From positions 3,534,001 to 3,598,000 of the forward strand of contig JAWQUS010000002.1 of NCBI GenBank assembly GCA_036365455.1: a stretch of 64,000 bases of DNA. The letters are read 5' to 3'. Shown piece by piece: positions 10,018-20,789 of this stretch. A model generated the notes under the pieces. That model was not told where the DNA came from. It ran no database searches and was given only the letters and a program-made list of their open reading frames with translations. A program made the translations under genes and the position numbers. Position 1 is the first letter of the stretch. Each line of letters opens with the position of its first letter. The stretch comes from Macrosoma leucophasiata (lineage: Eukaryota; Arthropoda; Insecta; Lepidoptera; Hedylidae).

Positions 10018-10245
10018 TATTTTTCGCAAAAACACATGCGAGTGAACTTTAAAAATTAAAGAAAAAACGGAAAGAAAAATTTTACTTCGGGCATGTATCG
10101 AACCTGCGACCTCAGGATAACCAGTCCAGCTGCTTTACCACTAAGCTACCGAAGTCGCACACCGATGCGTCAAATTTTGTTTTCTGTTTTTGATTTTTAA
10201 CAGATTTAGGGTCAGTGAACGACATCCATTGATATTTCATTAATA
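10018..10245 (-). mobile_element. SINE-C1 copy
   Basis: tRNA-like core on the minus strand at 10084-10156 (box B GGTTCGATACATG-like, acceptor ends pair). The core is flanked by CGGAAAGAAAAATTTTAC on the left and an inverted partner near 10173-10190. Outer module TCGCAAAAACACATGCGAG at 10025-10043. Confidence 0.8.
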
Positions 10246-10324
10246 GCTATACAACCGATATGATAGACTTAGCAGTTTATACAATATCGTTAAGATGTCG
10301 CTGTTCCCTTAATAATTGTAATAT

Positions 10325-10862
10325 TTATTTTTCGCAATAACACATGCGAGTGAACTTTAGAAATTAAATAAAAAACGGAAAGATAAATTTGACTTCGGTG
10401 CGACCTCAGGATAACCAGTCCAGTCGCTTTACCACTAAGCTTTTTTTTTTTTTTTTTTTATGTAATTGAAGTGGTAAACAAGCATGCAGTTCACATTGAT
10501 GTTAAGTGATGACTGCAGCCTATAGACACCCACACAAAGACCAAGGTCAAAATGCAGATGCGTTACCACTCCTGAGGCCTAAGGTCTTATGCCTCTGTGT
10601 CGGAAATTACAGGGCCGTACATTACCACCTGACCGGAACACGATGGTGTTGAACACTACCATTTAGCGGCAAGTATATTAGGTAATGCGGTGGTGCCTAC
10701 GCCCGCGAGCTCCGTCATGGAGCTCTACCACCAGTAAACCACCAGTACACACACCAGTACCACAGCTACCGAAGTCCCACAACGATGCGTCAAATTTTGC
10801 TTTCCATTTTTGATTTTTAACCGATTTAGGGTCGGTGAGCGACATCCATTGGTTATCCATGG
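10325..10862 (-). mobile_element. SINE-C1 copy split by SINE-B
   Basis: Left half 10325-10440 stops at CCACTAAGC in the D-arm region. The right half resumes at about 10759 (CCACAGCTACCGAAGTC), suggesting a CCAC(TA)AGC target duplication around the SINE-B. Confidence 0.8.
10441..10738 (-). mobile_element. SINE-B nested in SINE-C1
   Basis: Full-length, with an 18-nt T run at 10441-10459 (poly(A) on the sense strand) and its 5' end near 10738. Some extra ACCAGTAC-type repeats follow the 5' end. Confidence 0.9.
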
Positions 10863-10951
10863 TTGTATAGCTAATAATTAGTTATCAATGGATGTCGCTC
10901 ACCGACCCTAAATCGGTTAAAAATCAAAAAGGGAAAGCAAAATTTGACGCA
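10786..10951. repeat. 66-bp inverted repeat at a SINE-C1 pair
   Basis: Arms 10786-10851 and 10886-10951 are reverse complements with one mismatch, around a 34-bp spacer. The right arm belongs to a second, plus-strand SINE-C1 fragment (10886-10990) that stops in the D arm. Confidence 0.9.
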
Positions 10952-11205
10952 TTGGTGTGGCACTTCGGTAGCTTAGTAACAAGGACTTTGACAATCTGTA
11001 TCTACATTGTTAACTAGCCAAAACATGTGTACTTGTACTACAAGTTGAGTAATTTTAAGCACTAAAGCATTCCAGACCTACATTACTTGAAAACTATCAC
11101 CGAGTTGAGGTATTGTTAGTGAAACGTCGAGAAAACCAATTTGTCACAATATTTTGTAACACAACATGACCCCAATGTTTCTTCTGAAATTATATTCTGT
11201 ACTTT

Positions 11206-11492
11206 ATTGCCATGAAGTGGCAAACAAGCATACATCGTACATTGATGGTAATTAATACCACAGTACAAATATAAACAGTATGGAAACTACATACAAAACG
11301 TTCGAAATGGCACACTTACACAAACATGCGCATCGACGCTCGATGTAGCGAGTGACTCAGTACTGCAGCAGCGAGAACCGCTTAGAGGCCTCGTCGATGC
11401 GCATGTTTGTGTGAGTGTGACGTTTCAAGGTTTTGTACGTAGTGTCCACACTGTTCATATTTGCATTGTGTTATTACTGTAGCCTAAAATCG
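11206..11492 (-). mobile_element. SINE-B remnant split by a MITE
   Basis: GAAGTGGCAAACAAGCATAC at the left and CTGTAGCCTA at about 11477 are adjacent blocks in intact SINE-B copies. The 11254-11480 MITE separates them. Confidence 0.6.
11254..11480. mobile_element. foldback MITE with ~90-bp arms
   Basis: Arms about 11254-11341 and 11392-11480 are inverted copies around a ~50-bp loop. The inner block CAAACATGCGCATCGACG is perfect in both. No ORF; superfamily unknown. Confidence 0.8.
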
Positions 11493-11544
11493 GTTACGTT
11501 AAACCAGAGATATTAAATGATGCATCAACTAGGTCTTAAGAACT

Positions 11545-11703
11545 TATTACACGGCACGGTATTCAGGGTACGACAGCAAGGGTCCGGGTAGTATAATAAC
11601 ATTTAGGGAGTTAGGGTCCTACACCGGATAGTGTAATAAGCGGCATCCCGGCGCCAGGTTACGCCTACCCTTTCTGCCGGACGCTGAATACCGTGTCGTG
11701 TAA
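11545..11703. mobile_element. MITE with ~20-bp TIRs
   Basis: Starts TTACACGGCACGGTATTCAG and ends with its inverse, CTGAATACCGTGTCGTGTAA (one mismatch). No clear target duplication. Confidence 0.7.
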
Positions 11704-11825
11704 AGCCTTTATACCTAGTCGAAATTGTCACTGGATCGCGATTGAATCCCTTTTCTGTCTTGCTCTAGTTAGACTACCACTACTACTACTTGTTGTTCAT
11801 GACCGTCATCATGTCAGGATGCCAA

Positions 11826-12042
11826 TGTATATATACGTTTTTTTTAATACGCTTACACTTGCAGCCCAACAGTAGGTATAAACCTGTGTCGTGGGTGCCG
11901 TTGTACACATACAACACATACACAAACACCCAGACCCGAAACAAATATCTGTAGGCCATACAAATATTTGTCCCGCACGATCGAACCCACGACCCCTCGA
12001 ATCGAACGGTCATCTCACACCGCTGGACTAACCGGGTCGTCA
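11826..12042 (-). mobile_element. SINE-D copy
   Basis: The tRNA-like head is at the right end (GACTAACCGGGTCGTC on the plus strand) and the T-rich tail complement AATACGCTTAC at the left. Box B is damaged. Confidence 0.85.
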
Positions 12043-12450
12043 CTGACAATTATGATTACATAAATGTGTACCTACATTCAATCCATATCGTACAGTTTAA
12101 AGATAGAGTTTCCTTAAAACATCTATACAATAGCTAGGCTTATTGCGAAGGCACCTAGCGAGACTTATCCCCGACTAGCCGGAGCCTAAATCCTGTACCA
12201 ATCAGACCGTAAGTGTACGTCTTTGGACTTTGGTGTAAGTAAAAAATATATCTTATGAAATTAAAAATACGTAAGCAAAGACGATATGTTAAATTACATA
12301 TTGGTATGATTTGAGCAAAAAAAATCAAGCTACCTCATTATAAACTATTTTCGGTTAATATTGACGATTTTATCTCTGATTTTCTTAGTTAACTTATCTT
12401 AGATTTACTGGTTAATAGTATAATTGCTTAGTAATTATTTCAATGTTTTA
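12043..12450. other. no recognised feature
   Basis: About 400 bp, AT-rich. No supported feature. Confidence 0.5.
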
Positions 12451-12454
12451 ATAA

Positions 12455-12700
12455 CTAGCTGACCCGGCAAACTTCGTATTGCCTCACAATGAAATAATGT
12501 GTCAAAGGTTTGCTAGATACGGACTATTTGTATGGGAAAATAAAATTGCAATTCCTTCATATTTTCTTACCTTTTAAACCTTCCCTGGACTTTCAAAAAT
12601 CATTCAATACCAAAATTAGCCAAATCGGCAAAGCCGTTCTCGAGCTTTAACGAGAGACCAACGAACAACAATTGAATTATATATATATATATATATTTAC
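12455..12700 (-). mobile_element. non-autonomous Helitron-like element
   Basis: ACTAGCTGACCCGGCAAAC at the left is the complement of a 3' end ending in CTAGT. The other end runs into a TA-dinucleotide tract (12676-12697). Same family as 17322-17575. Confidence 0.65.
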
Positions 12701-12974
12701 AGGTCATCTATGAATTCATTTATTGAGTAATATGCTTTATTGATTTAAAAATCTCTAAAGAGGCTCTTAAATCAATAATCATTCAGTATTTTTTTTTAAT
12801 GTTAATTTGTCTGTCTTCAAATGGTACTACTTTTCAGCGCTATCGGTGATGGTAGCTGGTTAGATGGCAATGGCCATTTCCCGGCGTGACATTTACAAAC
12901 AACTTTATAAACAATTTGAAGTTTTAGTTTAGAACCCAAAAATAAATAACAATAATAAAATAAATAATAATATC

Positions 12975-13331
12975 CTGTGTGAAAAATACGACGTGAATGA
13001 TAGTATCGGTGTAAAAATGAAAAAAGGCATGCTCCGATGGTTCGGGCATATAGAAAGAATGTCGAATGAGCGAATGACTAAACAGATATACAATGGGAAT
13101 GTGGATGGTTGCAGAGGCCCAGGAAGACCAAGACTGACCTACCATGACCAAATAGGTCGAGTTCTGTCTGATGGTGGGGTCAAAAGTCTTAGGAATCGGC
13201 GTGCATGTATGAAGAGAATGATGAAGGTAGACGAGGCACGAGAGGTTTGTCAGAACCGGGATATCTGGCGCTCTACACTCTCTGCCTACCCCGTTAGGGA
13301 CCTGGCGTGAAGATACATACATACATACATA
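12975..13331 (+). mobile_element. 3' end of the (ATAC)n LINE
   Basis: Coding frame 12993-13310, then GGACCTGGCGTGAAG and an (ATAC)n tail at 13313-13331. 5' truncated; tail copies also at 2376, 24590, 31147 and 45790. Confidence 0.8.
12993..13310 (+). CDS. LINE ORF C-terminus
   Basis: 105 codons. LRWFGHIERM, GCRGPGRPRLTY, RRACMKRMM and DEAREVCQNRDIWR are typical of the C-terminal tail of insect LINE reverse-transcriptase polyproteins. The RT palm is absent. The stop codon (TGA at 13308) overlaps the conserved CTGGCGTGAAG tail, so the coding end sits inside the 3' terminal signal. Truncated and non-autonomous. The clade cannot be fixed from this tail alone. Confidence 0.7.
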   Translation: MNDSIGVKMKKGMLRWFGHIERMSNERMTKQIYNGNVDGCRGPGRPRLTYHDQIGRVLSDGGVKSLRNRRACMKRMMKVDEAREVCQNRDIWRSTLSAYPVRDLA

Positions 13332-14155
13332 AAAATACGACAGAACATTTATATTAATTTTGTTGAAATTTACGACAACAGTGCATTTGTCAACACTTAA
13401 CAGCCATTGATTTTACTAATCACTTAACACTTACACATCTTTAACTTCATATTGAATAAATAAAATTGTAAACGAGGCATTGATGCTAATAATGCAATCA
13501 CTTTTGTCAACACTATCGCCTTTCACTTGCACCAAAACATAAGTCCAATACGATATATCGACGTACTGCGCTTACTGGGTGTCTACTTCTGACAACCCTA
13601 TTCCATGCATTCGTACCTCATGTTTAATTTTACATTACTTAGAATTGCAGGCAACTAACACTGACTCGAAGTATTCAGCAAGAAAATATGTAATTGGTGG
13701 GAAAATACGTTAACTCGGTAACAAGTAATTTCTAGAATGTAGTTCAGTTGGTAATGTGAAAAGTCCTTTACATGAGACACAAGCCACGTTACTTGTTAAA
13801 TTGTTCATGTGTGAATAAAATGGGCCTTTAAATAAAAAAAAAAAAACTATGCTGAAAAAAAAATGTCTTTTTGTTGAAGAGAAATCATATTTTATCGTTT
13901 ATTTATTGAAACACCGTAATACCTCTCTTACAGGCTTCTTGGGCCTCCAGTTTGACGTAGACATATTTATTATGAAGTTGTTGTTTTATTAGACAGCGTT
14001 AGAGTCCCTATTCCTAACACCCCACGTGATGATCCCACTACCTAATGGCGTAAGAAAATCAGTCAACCGATGGAATGGCGGTCAAACCATTCCAATGTGG
14101 TGGTAGTAAATAAAAATAATATGGCAGGGGCCGCAGCGTCTCGCGAAGAAACTAC
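13332..14155. other. no recognised feature
   Basis: About 820 bp. No repeat family, RNA gene or meaningful ORF seen. Confidence 0.5.
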
Positions 14156-14830
14156 CACATATGCAATCGCCAACTTCGCATGCCAAACATGGCGATTATG
14201 GCATCATAATTTCAGCCAAAAGACGTCCACTACTGAACAAAGGCCTTCCTCAAAGATTGCCACAACGAACGGTCCCTCATCCAGCGATTGCCCGCGACCT
14301 TCACCAGGTCGTCGGTCTATCTTGTGGGAAGCCTGCCTACGCTTCGTTTTCCGGTACGTGGTCGTCACTTTAGAACTGCTCCGCCCCATCGGTCAGTTCT
14401 TCGAGCTATGTGCCCTGCCCACTACCACTTGAGACTCGCTATTTGGTGAGCTATGTCGGTAACTTTGGTTCTCATGCGGATCACCTCATATCTGATTCGA
14501 TCTCGCAAAAAAACTCCGAGCATAGCCCTCTCCATTGCTCTCTGAGTGACCTTGAGTTTTCTTATAAGGCCCGTAGTGGGCGACCACGTTTCTGGCCCAT
14601 ATGTCATCACTGGCAACACACAATAGTCAAAAACCTTTTTCGTGAGACATTGCAGTAAGTCGGACCATAAGATGTATCGGAGCTTCTCGAACGCTGCCCA
14701 ACCGTGTTGGATTCGGCGACTGACCTCTTTCCTTTCCCCCTCTCTTTTTGGACCGACCTAACTGGACCGTTTGTCCCAGGTATACATAATCGTCAACAAC
14801 TTCGAGTGTAGTACCCTCGACCATATCGAT
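14156..14830 (-). pseudogene. RTE-clade LINE ORF remnant and 3' end
   Basis: On the minus strand, VVDDYVYLGQTVQLGRS (14760-14824) is followed, after frameshifts, by VLPVMTYGPETWS, LKVTQRAMERAMLG and RDRIRYEVIRMRTKVTDIAH (14422-14619). This is the order seen downstream of the RT palm in RTE-type endonuclease/reverse transcriptases. The 3' end (14205-14240) has the CAGTAGTGGACGTCTTTTGG signature that precedes GATGAT tails. Several frameshifts: a dead copy. Confidence 0.8.
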
Positions 14831-14839
14831 TACATAACA

Positions 14840-14925
14840 TAACGATCGATTATGGCATCTACCCTAATGACGCACAACACTGCAGTGGTCTTTCGGCTGA
14901 AATGGTGATGACGATGATTAACCGA
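14840..14925 (+). mobile_element. RTE 3' tail fragment
   Basis: GCAGTGGTCTTTCGGCTGAA followed by ATGGTGATGACGATGATT, a decayed (GATGAT)n tail. It faces the RTE fragment on its left. Confidence 0.7.
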
Positions 14926-15334
14926 TGTGTTACCTATTTACGTGTTAGCGAATGTTAAATAACTTACCGCAGTATTGTAGTTCATCTTTAATGTTTTCAA
15001 AAGCCAAAATTTCAGGTTGAGTAAAACTTAAAAAGGCACTATCAATATACTCGTACAATCTGACACAATTTCCTACCTAACAGTAAGTACAATGATACAA
15101 AGATTTTATTTACGATGACTTACAAGTTCGCGACTCTTTTGATTTATCGTCCGGAGCAACGTATATCTCGGGTGCATATAAATCACAGCGCAGATGGCGT
15201 AAATGTTTCTTGGTGTTTTTCTGTTATTTTTTACATCGACCCCTTGAGCGCACGAATTGTATGTTAAACTATATGTGTCGTTTCAAATTCTAAGCCAGTT
15301 ATGGATCTTTGAAAGTTGTTAATATACCATTTTC
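14926..15334. other. no recognised feature
   Basis: About 400 bp. Nothing recognised. Confidence 0.5.
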
Positions 15335-15559
15335 TATGTAATAAAAGTGGCAAACAAGCATGCAGTTCACATTGATGTTAAGTGATGATTGCAGCCTATA
15401 GACACTTACACAATGACCAGAGGTCAAAATGCAGATGCGTTGCCACTCCTGAGGCTTAAGATGTTATGCCTCTGTGCCGGCAATTACAAGACCGTACATT
15501 ACCACCTGACCGGAACACGATAGTGCTGAACACTACCATTTAGCGGCAAGTATATTAGG
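15335..15559 (-). mobile_element. SINE-B lacking its 5' end
   Basis: Runs from the 3' end (TATGTAATAAAAGTGGC) to GCGGCAAGTATATTAGG, then switches directly into SINE-A at CCCTGGGTTCGATT with no gap. Confidence 0.85.
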
Positions 15560-15800
15560 CCCTGGGTTCGATTCCCGGGCCAGGGACTATCAGAGATAAC
15601 GGTTAAAAATCCTTTATCTCTGGTTCTATTGGGATTTTTCCATTTTCTGGAAGTTTCCCAATACCTCGGAGTTTGGTAATGTGCCCGGAGCTGGCAACAT
15701 GTCTCGCCACCTGTTACATTGGCCAAAACGTAACCGGCGAGTCGTGGGTGTTTGCCCTTCCAATCCCATGCATGCATTCAAGCATACATGCTTGAATGCA
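15560..15800 (+). mobile_element. SINE-A, head truncated
   Basis: Starts inside the T-arm (GGGTTCGATTCCCGG) and continues to GGGTGTTTGC, where a foldback replaces the last part. Fused on the right to a mariner fragment. Confidence 0.85.
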
Positions 15801-15820
15801 TGCATGGGATTGGAAGGGCA
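15753..15820. repeat. perfect 33-bp-arm palindrome at a SINE-A/mariner junction
   Basis: Arms 15753-15785 and 15788-15820 are exact reverse complements with a 2-nt spacer. The right arm consists of SINE-A (15788-15805) joined to mariner (15806-15820), so the palindrome copied an already existing junction. Confidence 0.95.
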
Positions 15821-16345
15821 TTATTCATTATGAGCTATTACCACCAGACAGGACTATCGATTCTGAACTCTACTGCGAACAACTGATGAGATTAAAGCAA
15901 GAAGTTGAGAGAAAGCGGCCGGAATTGATCAACAGAAGGGGTGTGGTGTTTCATCATGATAACGCTAGACCTCACACATCTATAGCCACTCAGCAAAAAT
16001 TAAGATAGTTTGGCTGGGAGGTGTTAATGCATCCGCCGTATAGTCCTGACCTTGCATCTTCAGATTTCTACCTGTTTCGATCTCTTCAGAATTCTTTATG
16101 CAATGTTAGGTTAACATCACGAGAGGACTGCCAAATCCACTTGTCGCGCGCGGTATTTTGATGAGAAGTCCCAAAATTTTTATAGCAATGGGATCATGTC
16201 CCTACCTACAAAATTGCAAAAGGTATTCGAACAAAATGGTATATACATACTTTAGTTAAATTTAAATTAAATATATTTAAAAAAAAATTGAATTATCTTA
16301 AAAAATGCGAAGAAACTTTTTCTCCAACCTATATGTAAAAAAAAT
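15801..16345 (+). pseudogene. mariner transposase C-terminal half and right TIR
   Basis: The reading begins at DWKGIIHYELLP. HHDNARPH holds the second catalytic Asp and HPPYSPDLASSDFYLF the third; 34 residues separate them, giving the D34D signature of mariner. An in-frame TAG at 16006-16008 and later frame breaks kill it, and the N-terminal DNA-binding half is missing. The end near 16308-16340 (AATGCGAAGAAACTTTTTCT) resembles a mariner TIR. Probably the cecropia-type subgroup, by similarity of the motifs only. Confidence 0.85.
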
Positions 16346-17320
16346 TGTATAATAAAATTGTATCGATCAAATTACTCGTAGATTTTTTCCAAATTTTATA
16401 AAGTTAAGTTGAGCGTAAATGAGAGACCGAACTAGAGGTAAACTACCAAAGAAGTTAAAATTGTATTGTTCAAAATTAAGATTTTTTTTATCGAGATCCT
16501 CCGAGAGCGATTCTTTATAAGATTTTTTTTTTGAACTTCCCAATTAATCTGGCGAGGCAATCTTAAGAAACGCGATTATAATAACAAAAGTAAATTGAAC
16601 CAAAGCGCATCAAGATAATTTCGTAAGCGAAATAATTCATAACACCGTCCAAAAGGATTTAACTGACTGCTCAAAGCGTCCAACAAATTTAGCCGATTAA
16701 GAAAATTAAATTCCCTCGCTTGTTTTGACTTGTCTAACAAATTAGTGACTTTACGTACATTGGCAACCTTCTTGGGGTGGACCACAGGTGAGGAAATAAC
16801 ATGGATATTCTACTAAGAATTGCCAGTATACCAAATACGAGGTACCGAAGTAAAACAACGTATGATATCCAAGAGTAATAAATTGAGGTTAAATTAGGAA
16901 CGGTTCGAGAAGGAACTTGATAATGGATTGTTTTGTACCCTCAAATGACGTGTTACGTATAAAAGGTAGAGTGGTCCAAAAGTTTGCAATTTAATTTTCC
17001 TGACTTGGATGTTTTGAAAGCTTTTAATCCAATGAAATATTGTGATGAAAATTTTAAATTCTTCAATAGCTTTGCACAAATTTTCGGAAGGTTTCATTTT
17101 GCTTAGGGCGAGTTTTAAACAATATTATGGAGTTACAAGTTGCAAGAATTTTCGGAATGCAACTCGTCTGCCATCCTTTCGATTTTTTAAATTAATGTTG
17201 AATAATATTATTTGAATATTATGGTTTTACCTTTTTTATGACGACCAAAGTCATTATTTTCTTCGTTTCTTTTAAAATGGGGCAATGGAAAAATTTGTAA
17301 ATAATTGATTCTTCGCATAT
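16346..17320. other. unrecognised AT-rich stretch with two short ORFs
   Basis: Minus-strand frames at 16576-16785 (69 codons) and 16894-17097 (67 codons) show no domain I know. Could be eroded transposon sequence. Confidence 0.35.
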
Positions 17321-17321
17321 C

Positions 17322-17575
17322 TTATATACATAAAAATTAATTGCTGTTCGTTAGTCTCGCTACGGCTAACGGCTGGACCGATTTGGCTAATTTTGGTTTT
17401 GAATGACTTTTGGAAGGCCAATGTTTAAAAGATAAGAAAATATGGGATAGGTAAGAAATTGAAGACGAATAGTAAAAAAACATAATTTCATTTTCCCATA
17501 CAAATAGTCCGTATCTATCAAACCTTTGACACATCATTTTATTCTGAGGCAATACGAAGTTTTCCGGGTCAGCTA
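17322..17575 (+). mobile_element. non-autonomous Helitron-like element
   Basis: 5' part TCTTATATACATAAAAATTA, then CTGGACCGATTTGGCTAATT, and a 3' end CCGGGTCAGCTAGT with the CTAG terminus expected of Helitrons. Opposite orientation to the relative at 12455. Confidence 0.7.
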
Positions 17576-17614
17576 GTTATATATAATTGATTCGTTTCTT
17601 TTTCATTGATTAAG

Positions 17615-17914
17615 TTTTTTTTTTTTCTTTTTTTTTATGTAATGGAAGTGGCAAACAAGCATGCAGTTTACATTGATGTTAAGTGATGACTGCAGCCTAT
17701 AGACACCCACATGAAGACCAAGGCCAAAATGCAGATGCGTTACCACCCCTGAGGCCTAAGGTGTTATGCCTCTGTGCCGGAAATTACAGAGCCGTACATT
17801 ACCACCTGACCGGAACACGATAGTGCTGAACACTACCATTTAGCGGCAAGTAAATTAGGTAATGCGGTGGTGCCTACGCCCGCGAGCTCCGTCACTGGAG
17901 CTCTACCACCAGTA
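17615..17914 (-). mobile_element. SINE-B, full length
   Basis: Poly(T) at 17615-17636 and a complete 5' end. Close to the consensus I can infer from the other copies. Confidence 0.9.
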
Positions 17915-18247
17915 AAATTTGATTTTGTGTTTTTTTTTAATGTGATTTTGATTATTATTAGTCGTTATTCACGCTAGGTTGTTTTAAAAAAATGACGATG
18001 TAAATGTGCTCTCCAGGAGCCTAATTAGATGAATCAAATGAATAAACTGAATTCACCGATAAATATACGAGTAGATAATAAATGTATATAGTGCGCTAAA
18101 ACGAAGTTCTTTGAGTTGCCAAATAAGTTTGTAGGGTTCCGTAGCTTAAATAGAAAAAAGAACGAAACCTTACAGGCAGACAAATAGTCTGCTTGACTAT
18201 CACTGCCAAATTTCTCTAGAATAATCAGGTTAGATTACGTAAAAAAA
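17915..18247. other. AT-rich stretch with a family-P fragment
   Basis: TAGGGTTCCGTAGCTTAAAT at about 18130 marks family P (18126-18215). The remainder is unrecognised. Confidence 0.5.
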
Positions 18248-18375
18248 ACGTAACATCACGCATGTGATCCCCGAAGGGGTAGGCAGAGCGAAATGCAAGC
18301 ATTCAAGCGTACATGCAAACACCCAAGAATCGCCGGTTACGTTTTGGCCCATGTAACAGGTGGCGAGCATGATGG
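18248..18375 (-). mobile_element. SINE-A 3' fragment
   Basis: Covers the GTGATCCCCGAAGGGGTAGG to GTAACAGGTGGCGAG part; head absent. Confidence 0.8.
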
Positions 18376-18423
18376 TTAGATTACAGGTGTTAAAAATTAG
18401 GTATAATGCTTATACATTTCGAT

Positions 18424-18610
18424 TGGCTTCAGTGACGGAGCTCGAGAGAGTAGACACTGAAGCATTATTGAATCTACTTACCGCTAAACGGTAATATTCA
18501 GTAACAAAGGCTGCCCTCTGTGTTAGTTCTTACGGGGCCATACATCACCAGAATAAAATAGTGCAGGACACTTCCATTTGGTAGAAATGTAGTTCAGGGA
18601 ATGCGGTGGT
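18424..18610. mobile_element. two facing SINE-B scraps
   Basis: 18424-18500 is a plus-strand 5' fragment (GACGGAGCTCGAG); 18525-18610 is a minus-strand fragment ending AATGCGGTGGTGTC. Both are strongly diverged. Confidence 0.6.
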
Positions 18611-18631
18611 GTCAACACTCATGAAAAACGT

Positions 18632-19265
18632 AACGTAACTTCACGCCTGTAATCCCAGAACGGGTAGGCATATAGAGCAACACGGGCCACCGGCCGCGGC
18701 GGGCCGGAGGGGAGTAGCCATAGCATTTATTACCGATACAAAACAGTCTGTCATTTTTTGCGGGCGGAAATGTGTGCGACACACACGCACACTACAAAAA
18801 TCGTCTATTACTACGAAACTCACACCTTGACTTTAACAAAATACCGAAACAATTTCACGCACACATTTAAACATCTAGGTACAGGCCCACACATACAGGT
18901 ATATGCCCATTTGGGCTTGTACTTTGACAGAGGGGAAAGCCTGCATATGGCTACTCCTCTCCGGTGTTGCTCTATAGAGAGGTAAATGTATGCATTCAAG
19001 CATACAGTCAAACATACATGCAAACACCCACGATTCGCCCGTAACGTTTTAGCCCATGTAACAGGTGGCAAGTCTGTTGACATCTCCGGACACATTACCA
19101 AACTTCGAGGTACTGGGAAATTTCCAGAAAATGGAAAAATCCCAATGGAACTGGAGATAAAGGACTTTACACCATTATCTCTGATAACCCCCTACCTGGG
19201 AATCGAACCCAGCACCTCAGCGTAGTAGTAGTGGCCTGCTACCACTAGGCTACCGAGGCAGTTAA
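18632..19265 (-). mobile_element. SINE-A split by a MITE
   Basis: The 3' tip lies at 18632-18658 and the rest at 18985-19265, with a complete tRNA-like head (CTACCACTAGGCTACCGAGG on the plus strand). The gap is the 18659-18984 MITE. Confidence 0.85.
18659..18984. mobile_element. element E, MITE copy 1
   Basis: About 320 bp with outer TIRs TAGAGCAACACGG / CCGGTGTTGCTCTA and subterminal GGAGTAGCCATA / TATGGCTACTCC. GC-rich ends (CCACCGGCCGCGGCGG). TA flanks both sides. Second copy at 50825. Confidence 0.85.
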
Positions 19266-19621
19266 ACACTCAAGAACTCCGTACTAAGTCTCTAACACAT
19301 GTCAAAAAAGCTAGGAACCTGTTTAAAATTATGCCTTTTGTTGTGCGTTTTGTTGTGCGTTTTATTGTTACTCATCAAGCTTTAAATGAACTTCCATAGA
19401 ACATTCGAAAAACGGTGACAACAAGGCGTAAACATTAACTAAACAGGGCGTCTACAGGTCCAACAGACCCATACAGTAAACATCTCGTTAATAATTTCTA
19501 ACCCTTTACATGTTTTATTCATATCACCCTGTAAACCGAACTAGCCTAATGAAAAGGGACACTGTCGCGGCGGCTCACTATTACACCGAAGTGTACGATT
19601 TTTTTTTCTCTTCAGTTTTGC
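19266..19621. other. no recognised feature
   Basis: About 350 bp with nothing recognised. Confidence 0.5.
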
Positions 19622-19629
19622 TAATTTAA

Positions 19630-19939
19630 CGTAACTTCACGCCTGTAATCCCCGAAGGGGTAGGCAGAGGTAAATGCATGCATTCAAGCATACATGCAAA
19701 CACCCACGATTCGCCGGTTACGTTTTGGCCCATGTAACAGGTGGCGAGCCTGTTGACATCTCCGGGCACATTACCAAACTTTGAGGTACTGGGAAATTTC
19801 CAGAAAATGGAAAAATCCCAATAGAACCAGAGATAAAGGCTTTTTCACCATTATCTCTGATAATCCCCTACCCGGGAATCGAACCCAGGACCTCAGCGTA
19901 GTAGTAGTGGCCTGCTACCACTAGGCTACCGAGGCAGTT
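19630..19939 (-). mobile_element. SINE-A, complete, with target duplication
   Basis: Head at 19880-19939 (TTCGATTCCC box B complement at 19870-19885), 3' end at 19630. TAATTTAA occurs at 19622-19629 and 19940-19947, an 8-bp target duplication. Nearly identical to 35048-35355. Confidence 0.9.
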
Positions 19940-20106
19940 TAATTTAAAATTAGGCTAATTTAAAATTATTATTTACTTACTTTATTTGACGGTAATATTG
20001 GTAGTATATTTTTAGAATAGGTACATAATAATACGTCAGAGCAAATTGACATGTAGGTCCACAATAGTTAAAGTATGGACATTGTACGATTCTTCTTGCT
20101 AGGCTG

Positions 20107-20393
20107 TTTTTTTTAATGTATTGGAAGCAAACAAGCGTGCAGTTCACATTGATGTTAAGTGACGACTGCAGCCTATAGACACCCACACAAAGACCAAGGT
20201 CAAAACGCAGATGCGTTACCACCCCTGAGGCCTAAGATGTTATGCCTCTGAGCCGGAAATTACAGGGCCGTACGTCACCACCTGACCGGCACACGATAGT
20301 GCTGAACATTACCATTTAGCGGCAAGCATATTAGGTAATGCGGTGGTGCCTACGCCCGCGAGCTCCGTCACTGGAGCTCTACCACCAGTAAAA
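20107..20393 (-). mobile_element. SINE-B, full length
   Basis: Short T run at 20107-20114 and intact 5' end at 20380-20393. Confidence 0.9.
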
Positions 20394-20489
20394 ACTGAAA
20401 CTAAAATTAACTGAACTAAAATTTATTACGAGTACAATAGTCTGAGTTAAGAAGAAGCGTACCGTCCCCCGGGTGGTTTTTTTACTCGT

Positions 20490-20700
20490 GTTCAAGACGT
20501 CTGGACTGGACTGCTGGACAAGGCCTTCCCTAAAGACACCGATAACAGTGATGCGCGTTATTAAGGGTGAATATGCCATATCACCACGCTTGCCAGGCAG
20601 ATTGGCGATCGCAGTGGCGGTTAGTGGGTAGTGTTATCGCGGGACGCTGCAGCCGCTACACTCGCCCTATTGAAACAGTTCGTCCGCCATTATTCGGTTG
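20490..20700 (-). mobile_element. RTE-like 3' region (subfamily G)
   Basis: GCTGGACAAGGCCTTCCCTA complements the RTE end, and GCTTGCCAGGCAGATTGGCG marks a block shared with 32000, 51135 and 61410. Confidence 0.55.
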
Positions 20701-20789
20701 CCTGTCTGCACTAGCGGATGAATTCTCACCTACTAGAAGACGATGAGATCGTCATGTCCCAACGTCTTATCTTATTAATGCCATTCGTC

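Noticed and set aside
12924..13322. 132-codon minus-strand ORF
   Set aside because: Antisense of the LINE coding frame at 12993-13310 and its tail.
14070..14432. 120-codon plus-strand ORF
   Set aside because: Antisense of the RTE remnant; no domain.
16576..17097. Eroded gag/env genes
   Set aside because: Two short frames only; no motif I could name. Left as unrecognised.
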